This document shows positions 21,682 through 38,689 of a DNA stretch of 64,000 bases, piece after piece. The stretch's first letter is position 1. The number at the start of each line of letters is the position of its first letter. Origin of the DNA: Haematococcus lacustris (taxonomy: Eukaryota; Chlorophyta; Chlorophyceae; Chlamydomonadales; Haematococcaceae). The stretch spans positions 1,247,383 to 1,311,382 of the forward strand of contig JASKMD010000020.1 in NCBI GenBank assembly GCA_030144725.1. The letters run 5' to 3'. The position numbers were made by a program, and so were the translations under genes. The notes below the pieces were generated by a model, which saw only the letters and a program-made list of their open reading frames with translations, was not told the DNA's origin and did not search any database.

Positions 21682-21875
21682 AGGACGCAAAGATGCGACC
21701 CAGCTTCTGGGTAGTGCCACACTTTGCACATTGGAACTTGGGTGCCTTGGTCACTTGCTTGACCTGGGCGGCAGGTGGTAAGTCTTGGAGCTGTGTGCTT
21801 GCATTGCTGGGCTGCTAGAAGTACCTGGAATGCGTTGCATGTACAGCACCGTACACATTGAAACTCCTGCGGCAT

Positions 21876-22043
21876 CTTCCGGTTGTCTGGGGCTGCGTGC
21901 GAGGAGCGAGTTGAGCAAGTGAGAGCGAGTTGAGCCAGAGGTGCAGGCTATGATAACTGTAACAATTGAACAATGCACGATGTCCGTCAATTTGTCTGCA
22001 ACATTTGTCTGCAACATTGCAACTCTGCAACACCAGAGGCGCG
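21876..22043. promoter_or_regulatory. Probable bidirectional promoter between the MRNIP-like and TBC genes
   Basis: Start codons of two divergent genes lie at 21875 (-) and 22044 (+), only about 170 bp apart. Repeated GAGCGAGTTGAGC/GAGAGCGAGTTGAGC motifs lie at about 21,902-21,936. No TATA box is evident. Confidence 0.45.
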
Positions 22044-29059
<7,016 letters not shown>

Positions 29060-29599
29060 GACCCTGCTGCTGCTGCTGCTGCTGCTGCTCCCACCCAACC
29101 CGCATCTGTGTGCAGCATGCCAGCAGCTGCGGCCTGGGGTGGGGTGGTGGCCTCAGACCAGGCTGGTACTGCTCATGCCCCACCTAGCCTGAAGAACCCG
29201 TTAGCTCATCCTGCCATGACGTCATATGATGACGCGTATTAATTCCGCTGCAATGAGCCAGTGCTCCGACAACAGGTAGTAGGGGACATGCTGTAAGGTG
29301 GCACACTGCGCACTGCAAACTGCTTCGAGACTTGACGAAGCCCTTCTTCCTGCTAAGCTGGCCAGGCGCCCGCAGTCTCAGTCACATTTACTGTTGGATG
29401 AGAGAGCCATTATGGAAGAGGTGGCTTGGCTTCCCATGTAAAGAAGCAAAGGTATCGGCGGATATCTAATCAAACAGTACAAGGACTAGTAGGTAGCGAA
29501 CTCCGGTGGTCGTTGTAAGCCCAGCTGAGTACACTCCCATATCAAACGGCCCATACGCCAGTCAGTTTTGGGGGTTGAAAATGCCACCATGCGGACCAG
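29060..29599. other. No gene seen
   Basis: A short CTG run (29,068-29,090) and then unremarkable sequence. No open frame with protein-like content. Confidence 0.4.
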
Positions 29600-29920
29600 G
29601 CAGGCTTGCAACAACAACATGCAACAACCCACCATGCCCACCGTCCGCCCAATAACCCATTTGGGAAGCCCACCTCATTCAGGCCAACAAAACTTATTCA
29701 ACAAGGAATAACATGTTGGTGTGGGTAATCTCACTCAGCTACTACAAACAAGATGTAGCATCCTTGGTCGCACCCTTGATGACTACCAACCCCACACCGG
29801 TTGCACTCTTTCCTGGGGTTAATCCCCCTTGACCACTGAGCACCTCATCAAAACTAACAGCTTAATGCTTTGTAAGGTTAACGGCATGTGTAAACTACTA
29901 GGGCCTATGCATTGTTGCGG
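29600..29920. repeat. Dispersed repeat R2, copy abutting Fanzor copy 2
   Basis: Contains AACAAAACTTATTCAACAAG, GTGGGTAATCTCACTCAGCT and CACCCTTGATGACTACCAAC in order. The same blocks recur at 46,495-46,795, and the later part recurs at 49,590-49,815. It lies directly 3' of the minus-strand Fanzor relic, where element ends and guide RNAs of TnpB-like systems usually sit. Confidence 0.7.
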
Positions 29921-29924
29921 GCCC

Positions 29925-32900
29925 AGCCATCAATGCCCCGCCGGTACTCAGCAGCCCGGTGCAGCCTCTGCCTAACCTTGGGCAGCCGGTCATTGACCCG
30001 CTTGTAGCCCTGCTGGTACTCCTTGCCAATGGGGGGCAGAGCCTCCCTGTCCTTCCAGCTGCACAGCTAAAGTGGGCGCTGCGTGCTCTCCCCAATGCGC
30101 TAGAAGTTGAAGCAGGCGTTGGTGTCCCGGTCCAGCCACCTGCCCCATGAAGGGGCCTGGGGTGGTGGCACTGGGCCAGGTGCTGCAGGGAGGGGCTGGG
30201 CCAGGGCAGGGGGAGGGGGTGGGGCCTGGACTGGGGGAAGGGGAAGGGGGACCTGGGCAGGGGCAGGGGGTCGGGTCGGGTCGGGTCGGGTCGGGTCGGG
30301 TCGGGTCGGGTCGGGTCGGGTCGGGTCGGGTCGGGTCGGGTCGGGTCTCGGGTCTCGGGTCTCGGGTCTCGGGTCTCGGGTCTCGGGTCTCGGGTCTCGG
30401 GTCTCGGGTCTCGGGTCTCGGGTCTCGGGTCTCGGGTCTCGGGTCTCGGGTCTCGGGTCTCGGGTCTCGGGTCTCGGGTCTCGGGTCTCGGGTCTCGGGT
30501 CTCGGGTCTCGGGTCTCGGGTCTCGGGTCTCGGGTCTCGGGTCTCGGGTCTCGGGTCTCGGGTCTCGGGTCTCGGGTCTCGGGTCTCGGGTCTCGGGTCT
30601 CGGGTCTCGGGTCTCGGGTCTCGGGTCTCGGGTCTCGGGTCTCGGGTCTCGGGTCTCGGGTCTCGGGTCTCGGGTCTCGGGTCTCGGGTCTCGGGTCTCG
30701 GGTCTCGGGTCTCGGGTCTCGGGTCTCGGGTCTCGTCTCGTCTCGTCTCGTCTCGTCTCGTCTCGTCTCGTCTCGTCTCGTCTCGTCTCGTCTCGTCTCG
30801 TCTCGTCTCGTCTCGTCTCGTCTCGTCTCGTCTCGTCTCGTCTCGTCTCGTCTCGTCTCGTCTCGTCTCGTCTCGTCTCGTCTCGTCTCGTCTCGTCTCG
30901 TCTCGGGTCGTCTCGGGTCGTCTCGGGTCGGGTCGGGTCGGGTCGGGTCGGGTCGGGTCGGGTCGGGTCGGGTCGGGTCGGGTCGGGTCGGGTCGGGTCG
31001 GGTCGGGTCGGGTCGGGTCGGGTCGGGTCGGGTCGGGTCGGGTCATGTCGGGTCGGGTCGGGTCGGGTCGGGTCGGGTCGGGTCGGGTCGGGTCGGGTCG
31101 GGTCGGGTCGGGTCGGGTCGGGTCGGGTCGGGTCGGGTCATACCTTTCTGTAGAAACCCTCAATGACGCGCTCCTGGGCATGGTGCAGCCCCAACCGCTG
31201 CCGGTGCCAACGTGGCTTGAGGTACTCCTCCCACAGCGCGTCCCAAGTGGCCTTGAGGGCCAGGATATGGGCCTGTAGGCCGTCTAGGGTGGTGCCAGCA
31301 GGGGTGGCAGTTGCCAGCTGCTGCAGCTGTGGCTGGATGGCAGCTGACCAACGGGCTGTGTCCTGCTTGGCTTTGGTAAGCCCACTGACGTGCTTCAGCT
31401 GCCCCTTGCTCAGCTCCCATTCCCACTGCCTCACCACCTGACCTGTGACTGGGTCCCGCTGTGCATGCCCAACCTTGATGGCCTGGGTGACGCCCGGGTC
31501 CACCCCAACAGCAATGTGGGTGGTGGGGTTGAAGCCGCTTGTTGCTGTGAGCTGACGCCCTATGAAGGGCAACTCCACTGGCTCCCTGACTACCTGGCTG
31601 CGCACGAAGTGCACACTGATGCTCACCCCATCTGTCTCTACCCTGCGCGCAAAGTCCCACCCGCAGTTCTGCAGCTGGCTGTACTTTACGAGCCGCTGCC
31701 ACTGGGGCAGGCTGTCAGCCTCAACCTGGGCCCTTGTGAGGGTGGTCATGCCCAGGTCAGCCAGGACACCATGCAGCACCCTGTCATCAATGACAAAGTG
31801 CTGCGCCCGCACCCCCACCATGGGGAGCATGGTGAAGGGGCGCGGGCACGTGCCATGCTGTTGCCAGCCCTCTAGGCTGCGGTTGACAAACAGTGCATAG
31901 CGCACCCTCTTCTCTAAGGGCAGCCTGCCTGCCCCCCCCTTCCCTATGCAGTCCACTCCCTCCAGCCACCGGGCCTCCAGCCCCAGCAGGCTACGATGCT
32001 TGGCTACCTCCGCCACCCACCTAGGCTGCCGCAGCACACTATTGGCTGGCAAGCGCCATTTTGTGCTCCCAGTCTGGCAGGCTGTAGTCAAGCCTGCCGA
32101 GCACCAGCTGGGGGAAATGCTTCTGAGCAGCCCTGCTGAATCCCCCCTCAACCACCCCAATAGCCTTGCCCCACCACTTGATGAAGCGGCCTGGGTGCCG
32201 GTAGAACTCATTGATGCTGGTGATGACCTTGGTGGCGTTGGCGTTGAGGGAGTTGCCATCCCCTGTCAGATGCACCTCATCCAGCCCCATCAGCTTGGCA
32301 ACCGGCCATGCGCTGCTGGGCTGCTCAAACACAGCCACCTCGGCAGGCAGCAGCTTGATGCCGCTGTGGTGGGGACCACGCATCAGATGCTCAAGCACCC
32401 TGGCGGTTGTCAGCAGCTCCATGGCATCTTTAATCTGTGACAACAGCTTGGGGTCCCAGATGTTGAGCGGCACTGGGGGGGGTAGCTGGGCTGGGGCGGC
32501 TGCAGGGCGAGGGGAGCTGCGTGTGGCAAGGCGGGGGTGAGTGTAGGGAGGGCAAGCTGGGTCAGGCGGGGGAGGGGGGCCTGGGGCTGGACCTGCTGCT
32601 GGGAAGCCTTCAGTGGGCCGGCCTAGGAAGGACTGGAGCAGCAAAGTGAGACACAAGACCGCTATTAGGCAGCACTGCTTGCTGCCCATGGTCATGCGCT
32701 TGTTCATCTCCGCCACAAGAGCGTCAACTTGCGCTGGGCTGAGATCAGGCCGCGCTGCCTCCACGAGGCTACGAATGGCAGCCTTGATGACCTGACGCCG
32801 CTCTCCAACTACCTCTTGCTGCCCACTGCCACTGGCACCTACATACATGGGACGGCATAGCACACGCGCAGCGACTTGATTTAGGGAGTCGCAGTATCGC

Positions 32901-33008
32901 GTGGTGCACACTGCGTCGCTTCGTCAGGGGGGCATAGTCTTTCGTCAAGCTTTGCGGCTTACCGGCTGCACTCTGTGCGGGGCGCTTGCGTTTCTTATTC
33001 CGCGACAT
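29925..33008 (-). pseudogene. Fanzor-like RNA-guided nuclease, near full-length decayed copy 2
   Basis: The most complete Fanzor copy here. It starts at ATG 33008 with a basic, nuclear-signal-like N-terminus (M-S-R-N-K-K-R-K-R) and changes frame near 32,910-32,940. It then runs 32911-about 32060 (helical N-domain) and changes frame again at a TTTT run (32059-32062). A single-base change there reconnects W-E-H-K to W-R-L-P and the frame ending at 31138. That frame contains F-T-M-L-P...I-D and the RuvC-I motif A-V-G-V-D-P-G (Asp 31498-31500), typical of Fanzor/OrfB. It ends at F-Y-R-K|GTATGA, a splice donor placed exactly where the satellite begins. After the satellite, 30135-29925 encodes D-R-D-T-N-A-C-F-N-F (RuvC-III) with stops at 30100-30102 and 30067-30069. 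The RuvC-II/zinc-ribbon segment is missing. It cannot make an active nuclease. Confidence 0.78.
30267..31139. repeat. Nested satellite: GGGTC / GGGTCTC / GTCTC / GGGTC
   Basis: Four blocks of one related motif: GGGTC pentamers (about 30,267-30,345), GGGTCTC heptamers (about 30,342-30,733), GTCTC pentamers (about 30,733-30,905), then GGGTC again to 31,139 with one GTCAT variant near 31,043. It replaces the middle of Fanzor copy 2 and fakes Arg-Pro-Asp-Pro-Thr and Val-Ser-Gly-Leu-Gly-Ser frames. Confidence 0.97.
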
Positions 33009-33156
33009 TTGAGGGCTTCAGCAACATCATCCAAGCGCAGTAGCCGTGCGGGGTGGTGCATCAGGTCGCCATCCAACCAGAGTGCTGGCACCCGGAATGA
33101 GGCGGAAGTGATATTACACATTTTACACCACCCTAGGGCTCAGGCTCAGGCTTCTC

Positions 33157-33255
33157 TCAAAGTGGTGACGAACAGGCATACCCAGAGCAGAGCTGACCTT
33201 GGCTGCAGCTTTTGTGTCAGGGACTGCCCCAGGCGTTGTGGCTGTGCCTGACACC
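33157..33255. repeat. Duplicated fragment of the cyclase gene's large exon (a)
   Basis: From TACCCAGAGCAGAGCTGACC onward this matches about 42,590-42,665 almost base for base. It is preceded by GTGGTGACGAACAGGCA, which in the parent exon lies about 290 bp further on (42,878), so segments have been joined out of order. Confidence 0.75.
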
Positions 33256-33404
33256 AGCTCAGGCGTTCCCAACATGGGGTTGGTAATCTTCATGCAACTG
33301 TAGCCCACCTACTCCATCATTTGATGTAACGTTTGCTGCGTCTGCTGCATTGCGATATTGCGCGTTTAATGTAAGACCGGATTTGCCATCGGAGTCATTC
33401 GGAT

Positions 33405-33565
33405 GTGTCTAGGGTACGCCCATAGAATTCTAGGTGGCTCGGAAACCTAGAAAATTTTCCTGAGCCTAGAAACCTAGAAATAGAAATCTAGGTTGGCCGG
33501 CCGGAAACCTAGAAATATTTCCTGAGCCTAGAAACCTAGAAATAGAATTCTAGGTTGGCCGGTCG
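33405..33565. repeat. CTAGG-rich repeat, copy 1
   Basis: Begins AGGGTACGCCCATAGAATTC and carries many AACCTAGAAAT and CTAGGTTGGCCGG units in two tandem halves. It is related to 51,505-51,650, which opens with AGGGTACGTCCATAGAGTAC. Confidence 0.75.
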
Positions 33566-33573
33566 CTCCTTAG

Positions 33574-34167
33574 ATGTGTCCCAATCACAGACCGTGGTTA
33601 GCTACACTGGTAAGCTACGTCCTTGGCAAGCAGGAGGTACACACGAGCTGGAGGGTACCCAAGCTACTGAGCCACGTGTGCACCCACATCCGTGGGAAGC
33701 TTGCCGCAGCTGTGCCCCCTCAGCAGCAGCTGACACCTGCAGGCACCACCCCTCAGCTGGCTGAGCCTGCTGGTGCACCCCCTCAGAAGCAGCAACAGCT
33801 GGCAGCGGCAAGCACGTCCCGTAAGCGTGGGGCACCTGCAGCTAACAAGTCGAGGGCAGCAAAGCAAGGTGAGACAACACCACGTACTGCACCTAGCACC
33901 TCGTTTAAGCGTAGTAGAGCAGCCGGTAATGCACTAGCGCCAGCAGCAGCTCCAAAAGCTCATAGTGGTATCCAATCGTCACGACTGCCGTCGTCGCGTC
34001 CACATGCCAAAAGCAAAACATGTTCCGACTGCTGCTGCGTGTTGCAGGTGCCACTCACAACAGCGTGGCGAAGCGTGCTAGTGCGGCGCGCCTCGCATGT
34101 GGCGAAATCGCATGAATTCAAATGCTTATCTTTGGACAGGCACTGTGCACCGCTGAGAGCGAGATAG
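33574..34167 (+). CDS. Unrecognised basic, Gln/Pro/Ala-rich frame, possible gene fragment
   Basis: An open frame of 197 codons. Its first half (to about 33,868, where AAGCAAG|GTGAGA forms a good splice donor) is rich in Gln, Pro and Ala with Lys/Arg clusters (S-R-K-R-G-A-P-A-A-N-K-S-R-A), as in nuclear or AT-hook proteins. The second half is less protein-like. It lies between two halves of duplicated cyclase sequence and next to the CTAGG repeat, so it is probably part of a composite mobile element rather than a host gene. The function cannot be inferred. Confidence 0.25.
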   Translation: MCPNHRPWLATLVSYVLGKQEVHTSWRVPKLLSHVCTHIRGKLAAAVPPQQQLTPAGTTPQLAEPAGAPPQKQQQLAAASTSRKRGAPAANKSRAAKQGETTPRTAPSTSFKRSRAAGNALAPAAAPKAHSGIQSSRLPSSRPHAKSKTCSDCCCVLQVPLTTAWRSVLVRRASHVAKSHEFKCLSLDRHCAPLRAR

Positions 34168-34284
34168 TTTTTGCTGCGTCTGCCATTTCGTAGATATGAC
34201 TCTCCTCTGTTCAAAGCACTGTTTACATATATTTTTGACTGAGTGGCTGCGGTAATACGGGCTTCGTATCACAGGGGGGTGGTT

Positions 34285-34545
34285 TTCAGGTAGTTGGGAA
34301 CGCCTGACACCAGCCTCGGCCCTGGAGAAAGATTTGCATCTGCACGTGCCATCCTGCTGCTGCCATCCATCAGGCTGGATGACCAGTGGCCATACAAGCT
34401 ACCCATGCCCTCCGTTGCCGCACGGCTGCCAGTGGACTGCCTCCCCTCACTGCTGTGGTACCTAAGCAGGTTGTGCTGCCTGGTAGAGTTGGGAGTACGA
34501 GTTGAATGGGAGGGAGAAGGGCTGTGGTGACGAACATGCACAGGG
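34285..34545. repeat. Duplicated fragment of the cyclase gene's large exon (b)
   Basis: From CCAGCCTCGGCCCTGGAGA to GTGGTGACGAACATGCACAGG this follows 42,661-42,898 with about 10 per cent differences. In the parent gene it directly continues fragment (a), but here the two are 1 kb apart. Confidence 0.8.
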
Positions 34546-34702
34546 CTCAGGCTCAGGCTTCAATGTCAGCAACTTCTCACCCTCAGGCTCAGGTCCCTGT
34601 CCCTAGTCTAACAGTCCCTACCGTAACAGAGGCCCTAGTGAGGGGCGAGGGGGCTGCTAAATAGACGTTCTGGCTTGAGCTGCTCGCCAGCATATGTTCA
34701 TT

Positions 34703-35047
34703 CACTCCTACAAATTAATCCCTGCGTCCGTCCCTGCGTGTTGACCGACCTTGTCAGATCGGGCTGAGATTTTGATAGATGTTAGTTTGCATAATATAAA
34801 ACATATTTTTCAGTAAAAAAAATCAAAAGAATCAAAGGCGGCTGCGCTGTGGCCCTGTGGCTAGAGTGCAGGGATGAGTGCAGGGATAGGTTGCGGGCCA
34901 CAGCGCAACAGCTGTTGATTTTCTCAAAATATATTTATTGCAAAATATGTTTTATTTTTTGCAAACTACCATCTACCAAATTTCAGCCCGATCGGACAAG
35001 GTTGGTAAAAACGCAGGGACGGACGCAGGGATTAATATGTAGGAGTG
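34703..35047. mobile_element. MITE / foldback element with about 37-bp terminal inverted repeats
   Basis: Left end CACTCCTACAAATTAATCCC and right end GGGATTAATATGTAGGAGTG are inverted copies that continue inward through TGCGTCCGTCCCTGCGT. Further inverted pairing (GATCGGGCTGA / TCAGCCCGATC; ATGTTAGTTTGCA / TGCAAACTACCAT) makes nearly the whole element a hairpin. It is AT-rich, has no coding capacity and has no clear target duplication beyond TT. Confidence 0.85.
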
Positions 35048-36719
35048 TTACGCCGTAAAAGTCGGCCGTGAAAGCCTCAGTTGCTCGGAAACGTCACAGA
35101 TGTCTCAAAGCACCGCACCTAGCGACATCTTGCCTCCGCATCCTACCACAGCCCCCAGCCAGCCAAGAAGCCACACACAGGCTTGTGAAAATTGCAGTAT
35201 TTCATGAAATCTTGCAGTGAAATCTTTCACGTGCAAAAATGCAACATTTCATTGCAAGAATGAAAAATCCCGGTAGACCCCAGCACCCGGCAGCACGAGT
35301 AGAGCCCGATGGCTGAGGCTGTGGTGCTCCAGCACAACGTGATTGGCCTGGGCAATGCGACCCCTCTACAACTTAATGGGAAGAGGCGTCGCACTACCAC
35401 AGCCGACACAGCCGCAGGCGCAGCCGCAGGTGCACAGCCGCAGGTGCAGCCACAAGCAGCCCGCGCAGCAGTTGGATCAGAGCGCAACGGAGGACTGTGG
35501 GAGTTGCCTTGCTAGTGCCATGAACCGCTTGGAGAATCACTTGCAAGTGCCATGAAAAGCCCAGGAAGCCGCTGTAAGGTGCTCTGAGGACACTGCAGCC
35601 ATTGCCCTTTAGCTATTGATTGCTTGCAGGTGCAACATGACGCGTGATTTGAGGTAGCACTTGTGTGGCAGGTGTGGTTGGGTGGTTGCAGGCAAGGCGG
35701 CAGAGCAGCCGGCATTAAGGAGCCAGCAATGAGATTGCAAGGCATAATAACATGGAGCAAAACTGTAAGTGCCCGGCCCCTGCACATGAGTGGCCCTCAA
35801 TGTCCAGCCTGATTGCAAGGATGCCCCTTATTGGCTGCAGGTCTTATGGTCACACTCCTGCCCCTTGCCCCCTCCCCCCTTCCCTCCCCCTTCCCACCAC
35901 CGCCACCTCCGAGTCTGCCACCCCACCTACCATCCCCCCATCCCACAACACACGCCGTAGCCCCCTCCCTACCCTACCCAACAGCCCTTGGCGTAGCAGC
36001 CTAGAGCGGGCAGCCTGGAGCGGGCAGCCTGGATCGGGCAGCCTGGATCGGGCAGCCTAGAGCGGGCAGCCAGAAGCGGCACCCAAGAGTGGCAGCCAAT
36101 TTCCTCCTCCCTAAAGGCCAGCCTTGGGCGGGCAGCATGGAGCGGGCGCTAGCAGTAGCGGCCAGCCAGCCCACTCTAGGCAACGGTGGGGGAGTATCAG
36201 CAACGGTGGGGTACTTGATGGCTTGGTGGTGGTGGTGTGGTGTGGTGTGGTGTGGTGGTCTTGTTGTTGTTGGTGGTGGTGTTATTGTTGGTGGTGTTAT
36301 TGTTGGTGTGGTGTTGTTGTCACTTGTTACCTTATGTGGGGTGTTGCAAGGCGTTTGTGCCGTATGGAGGTGCCGCGGGGGGCAATAGCATGGCATCATG
36401 CATGAACAGCAACGGTGGGGGAGTATCAGGCAGTAGTAAGTAACTCACCAGCTTAATATGCATTTTGGAGCTGTGGTATCAATTGGAGCTGTGGTACTTT
36501 GTTAACCTGTGGTTTTGGATATCCTTAATGACCTTTGGTTTTGGTGGATGTGGTGCACCAAATCGTATCCTAATTGTTGCATTGGGTTGACAGATGTTTA
36601 AACAGGGTTGTGTGCAAAGTTTCAGGTCAAAACTCTCACGGCAACCTTGCGTTTTCATGCCGTTTGCAAGAATGAAAGAATGCAAAAGTGAAAGAACGCA
36701 AAGTCACAACCCTGGCCAC
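35048..36719. other. No confident gene; low-complexity blocks
   Basis: A 68-codon frame at 35,309-35,515 begins M-A-E-A-V-V-L-Q-H and could be a first exon, but nothing recognisable follows. A tandem GCGGGCAGCCTGGAT-type repeat lies at 35,995-36,078 and GT/GTT-rich tracts at 36,220-36,330. The rest shows nothing. Confidence 0.35.
35995..36078. repeat. GGGCAGCCTRGAKC 15-bp tandem repeat
   Basis: Five to six units of about 15 bp alternating AGAGCGGGCAGCC and GGATCGGGCAGCC. Confidence 0.75.
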
Positions 36720-37160
36720 ACAGCAGCCTCAGAGCCTGGGCCCAGCACTCCCCCGCCAGCCAAGCGCAGCAAGCACACCAAGGCTGAGCAGGTAGCTGAG
36801 CCCACCCAGCCCACCAAGGGGGAAGGCTGCCAGGAAAGGCTCCCACCTCATTCAGTCTGCCCACCCCCTTCAAGCTCTTCACCTCGCCCCCTCCCTATGC
36901 CACCGCTGACATTCACATTGTAACTAACACCTTTACTATACCTATACCCCGACCGTTGACTGGACCAGTTCACCCCTGGGGACCTTGCAGATGGGTGGAC
37001 AGGGCCTGCAACGCAGCCCTCTACCTCCAGCGCATTGGGAGGCCCCATGGCGCCCACTGGAGCTGTGCTGGTGGCAACACCGAGCAACGGCTCCTGCCAA
37101 TGGCAAGCAGTACCCTGGCCTGGCGTTCAAGAAGCTGTGAGCCGAGCATCCAAGGCTAAG
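36720..37160 (+). pseudogene. Fanzor C-terminal relic, copy 3
   Basis: The A-S-E-P-G-P-S-T-P-P-P-A-K-R linker found in copy 1 recurs at about 36,727. After an intron-like gap ending CTTGCAG (near 36,990), the RuvC-III block reads V-D-R-A-C-N-A-A-L-Y-L-Q-R-I-G. The catalytic Asp of R-D-C-N-A-A is Ala here (GCC at about 37,004-37,006). The following L-C-W/K-Q-Y-P-G-L type tail is present only with frame changes. No upstream RuvC-I or -II remains. The same family as copies 1 and 2, with independent damage. Confidence 0.65.
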
Positions 37161-38689
37161 CCCCAGCAGCCTGTAATCCAGTAGCATGTGTCATGCCAAC
37201 ACCTATCGCCTCGCCCTCGTCAGGGGGTGGGGGTAGGAAATGAGGTATTGGTGCTGACTACTTATTTCAAACGGTCCGGATTGCACATAACGTAGCTCCT
37301 ATACGTGGATGAGATGTGTGCTGTACCTATACCATTGTACAATCTTCCTGGTTTTACGTAGCAAGGAAAACAAGACTACGGTACTCTGCGTACACATCAT
37401 TGCAGTGAATGCAGAACTACAGCCACCCTGCTACCTGTCAGTTGGGAATACCTGACCATAGGCCGCCGGAGTTTGTATGCAGGCCATTGAACTGTGGGTT
37501 GCTCTCTTACCCACTGGTCAAAACTAGCAATTACACGTCATTTGTGACCCCTCAACCCCTGCACCCGCGGCAGAAAAGAGTGGCCCTGAAGCCTAGCTGC
37601 AGACGGCATGAGCATTACATACTCTTAAACATGCTGATAAAGTAAAGAACGTACAGCATGACGCAGCCAGCATACACATCCAGCTCCACACCATCATGCA
37701 ACAGGTCAGTGCTGACAGCCTTGCTGTCAATGACAGCGTCAACCCCTGAACATCAAGCAATGTGGATGCGGCATATTTGCATGACTGCACAGCCCTCCAC
37801 CAGCATATATTCCCAAGAATACAATGATGATTAGCTAAGCAGGCATAACACTTGGGCCCATGCATGTGTTGTAATCACCCAACATCATCATGCCCTAGAG
37901 TCATTGGAACGAGGCAAACCTTGATAACAAGAAATACACTGACGAGGATGGCCGTAGCTGGCACATGAATGCTTCTATCATTTAGGCTCAACATTGGTAC
38001 TGCTCAAATCCCAAATCAAGTGCGCCGGCAGTGTGGCGTGATCAGGTTTGCAATGTATGCTATTGATGCAATGTTTGCAATGGAATACTGCTACCGTGGG
38101 TAGCCCTAATAGCTACATGCCTGGCATGGCCAGCCAATGTATTGCTTGTATTCATGCCCCCACACTCTGCTGCCGATGGCAAACTGAAGCATGAGACATT
38201 TTGTCATGCTCGGTTGTAAGCCATGCACTGAGCTGCCTAATGGTAGTACTTACTGAGCAATTGTTGACGAGAGAGGGGTTGCGTTGCTCCGCTGCACCAG
38301 CAACGCCATCCCTCACTGGGGTGAGGTGGTCAGCGTGCATCAGATGTGCAAGGTGAACCCCTCAGCTCAATTCCTTACGTCAAGCCAGTAGGTATCCATG
38401 ACCCCCTGGAAGTAGCACGCAGGAACCAGCCAGGCAGGCAGGCAGCCAGCCATATGCCACAGTACACAGGTACACAGAAAAATGAGTGAGGTTTACATAA
38501 CTTACAAAACCGCAAGTCAAATGTCATTTTCAATAGCGCAATGCGGGAGAATGCATAAGAAACACTTGTGCACATTGCAGAAGGCAGCTAGGTGTAAGCA
38601 ACACCATGAGCTGTATGCGTGCAGGCATCACAGGTGTGGGACACAAGCCGTGAGCACCCAACCACAGCACCGCTGGCCACACCCTTGGC
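37161..38689. other. No gene seen
   Basis: AT-richer sequence without protein-like frames, splice-linked motifs or obvious repeats. Confidence 0.45.

Larger units (their letters stand above)
10051..21875 (-). pseudogene. MRN-complex-interacting-protein-like gene (MRNIP/UPF0544), exon 2 split by a retroelement
   Basis: Exon 1 (21875-21825) encodes 17 residues with C-x2-C-C-x-C and ends F-Q, followed by a GT donor. Exon 2 begins at 21763, encodes K-F-Q-C-A-K-C-G-T-T-Q-K, and is cut after 21682 by the element at 11,378-21,681. It resumes at 11373 and ends at a GTGAGT donor after 11297. The two halves (82 + 77 nt) give exactly 53 codons once one AGGA copy is removed. The motif order (two Cys pairs, K-x-Q, then V-R-Q-V-V-M-Q-L-N-M) matches the N-terminal zinc-binding domain of the MRNIP family, which in animals assists the MRE11-RAD50-NBS1 DNA-repair complex. 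Exon 3 (11130-10905) is Gln/Asp-rich with a basic patch. A terminal Glu/Asp-rich frame ends at a stop at 10051, but its splice link to exon 3 is unresolved. On this chromosome the gene should be inactive. Confidence 0.72.

Noticed and set aside
29898..31181. Frames of Pro-Asp-Pro-Thr-Arg, Arg-Pro-Glu-Thr-Arg-Asp and Val-Ser-Gly-Leu-Gly-Ser
   Set aside because: They follow the GGGTC/GGGTCTC/GTCTC satellite and exist on both strands; no protein-like content beyond the Fanzor tail at one end.
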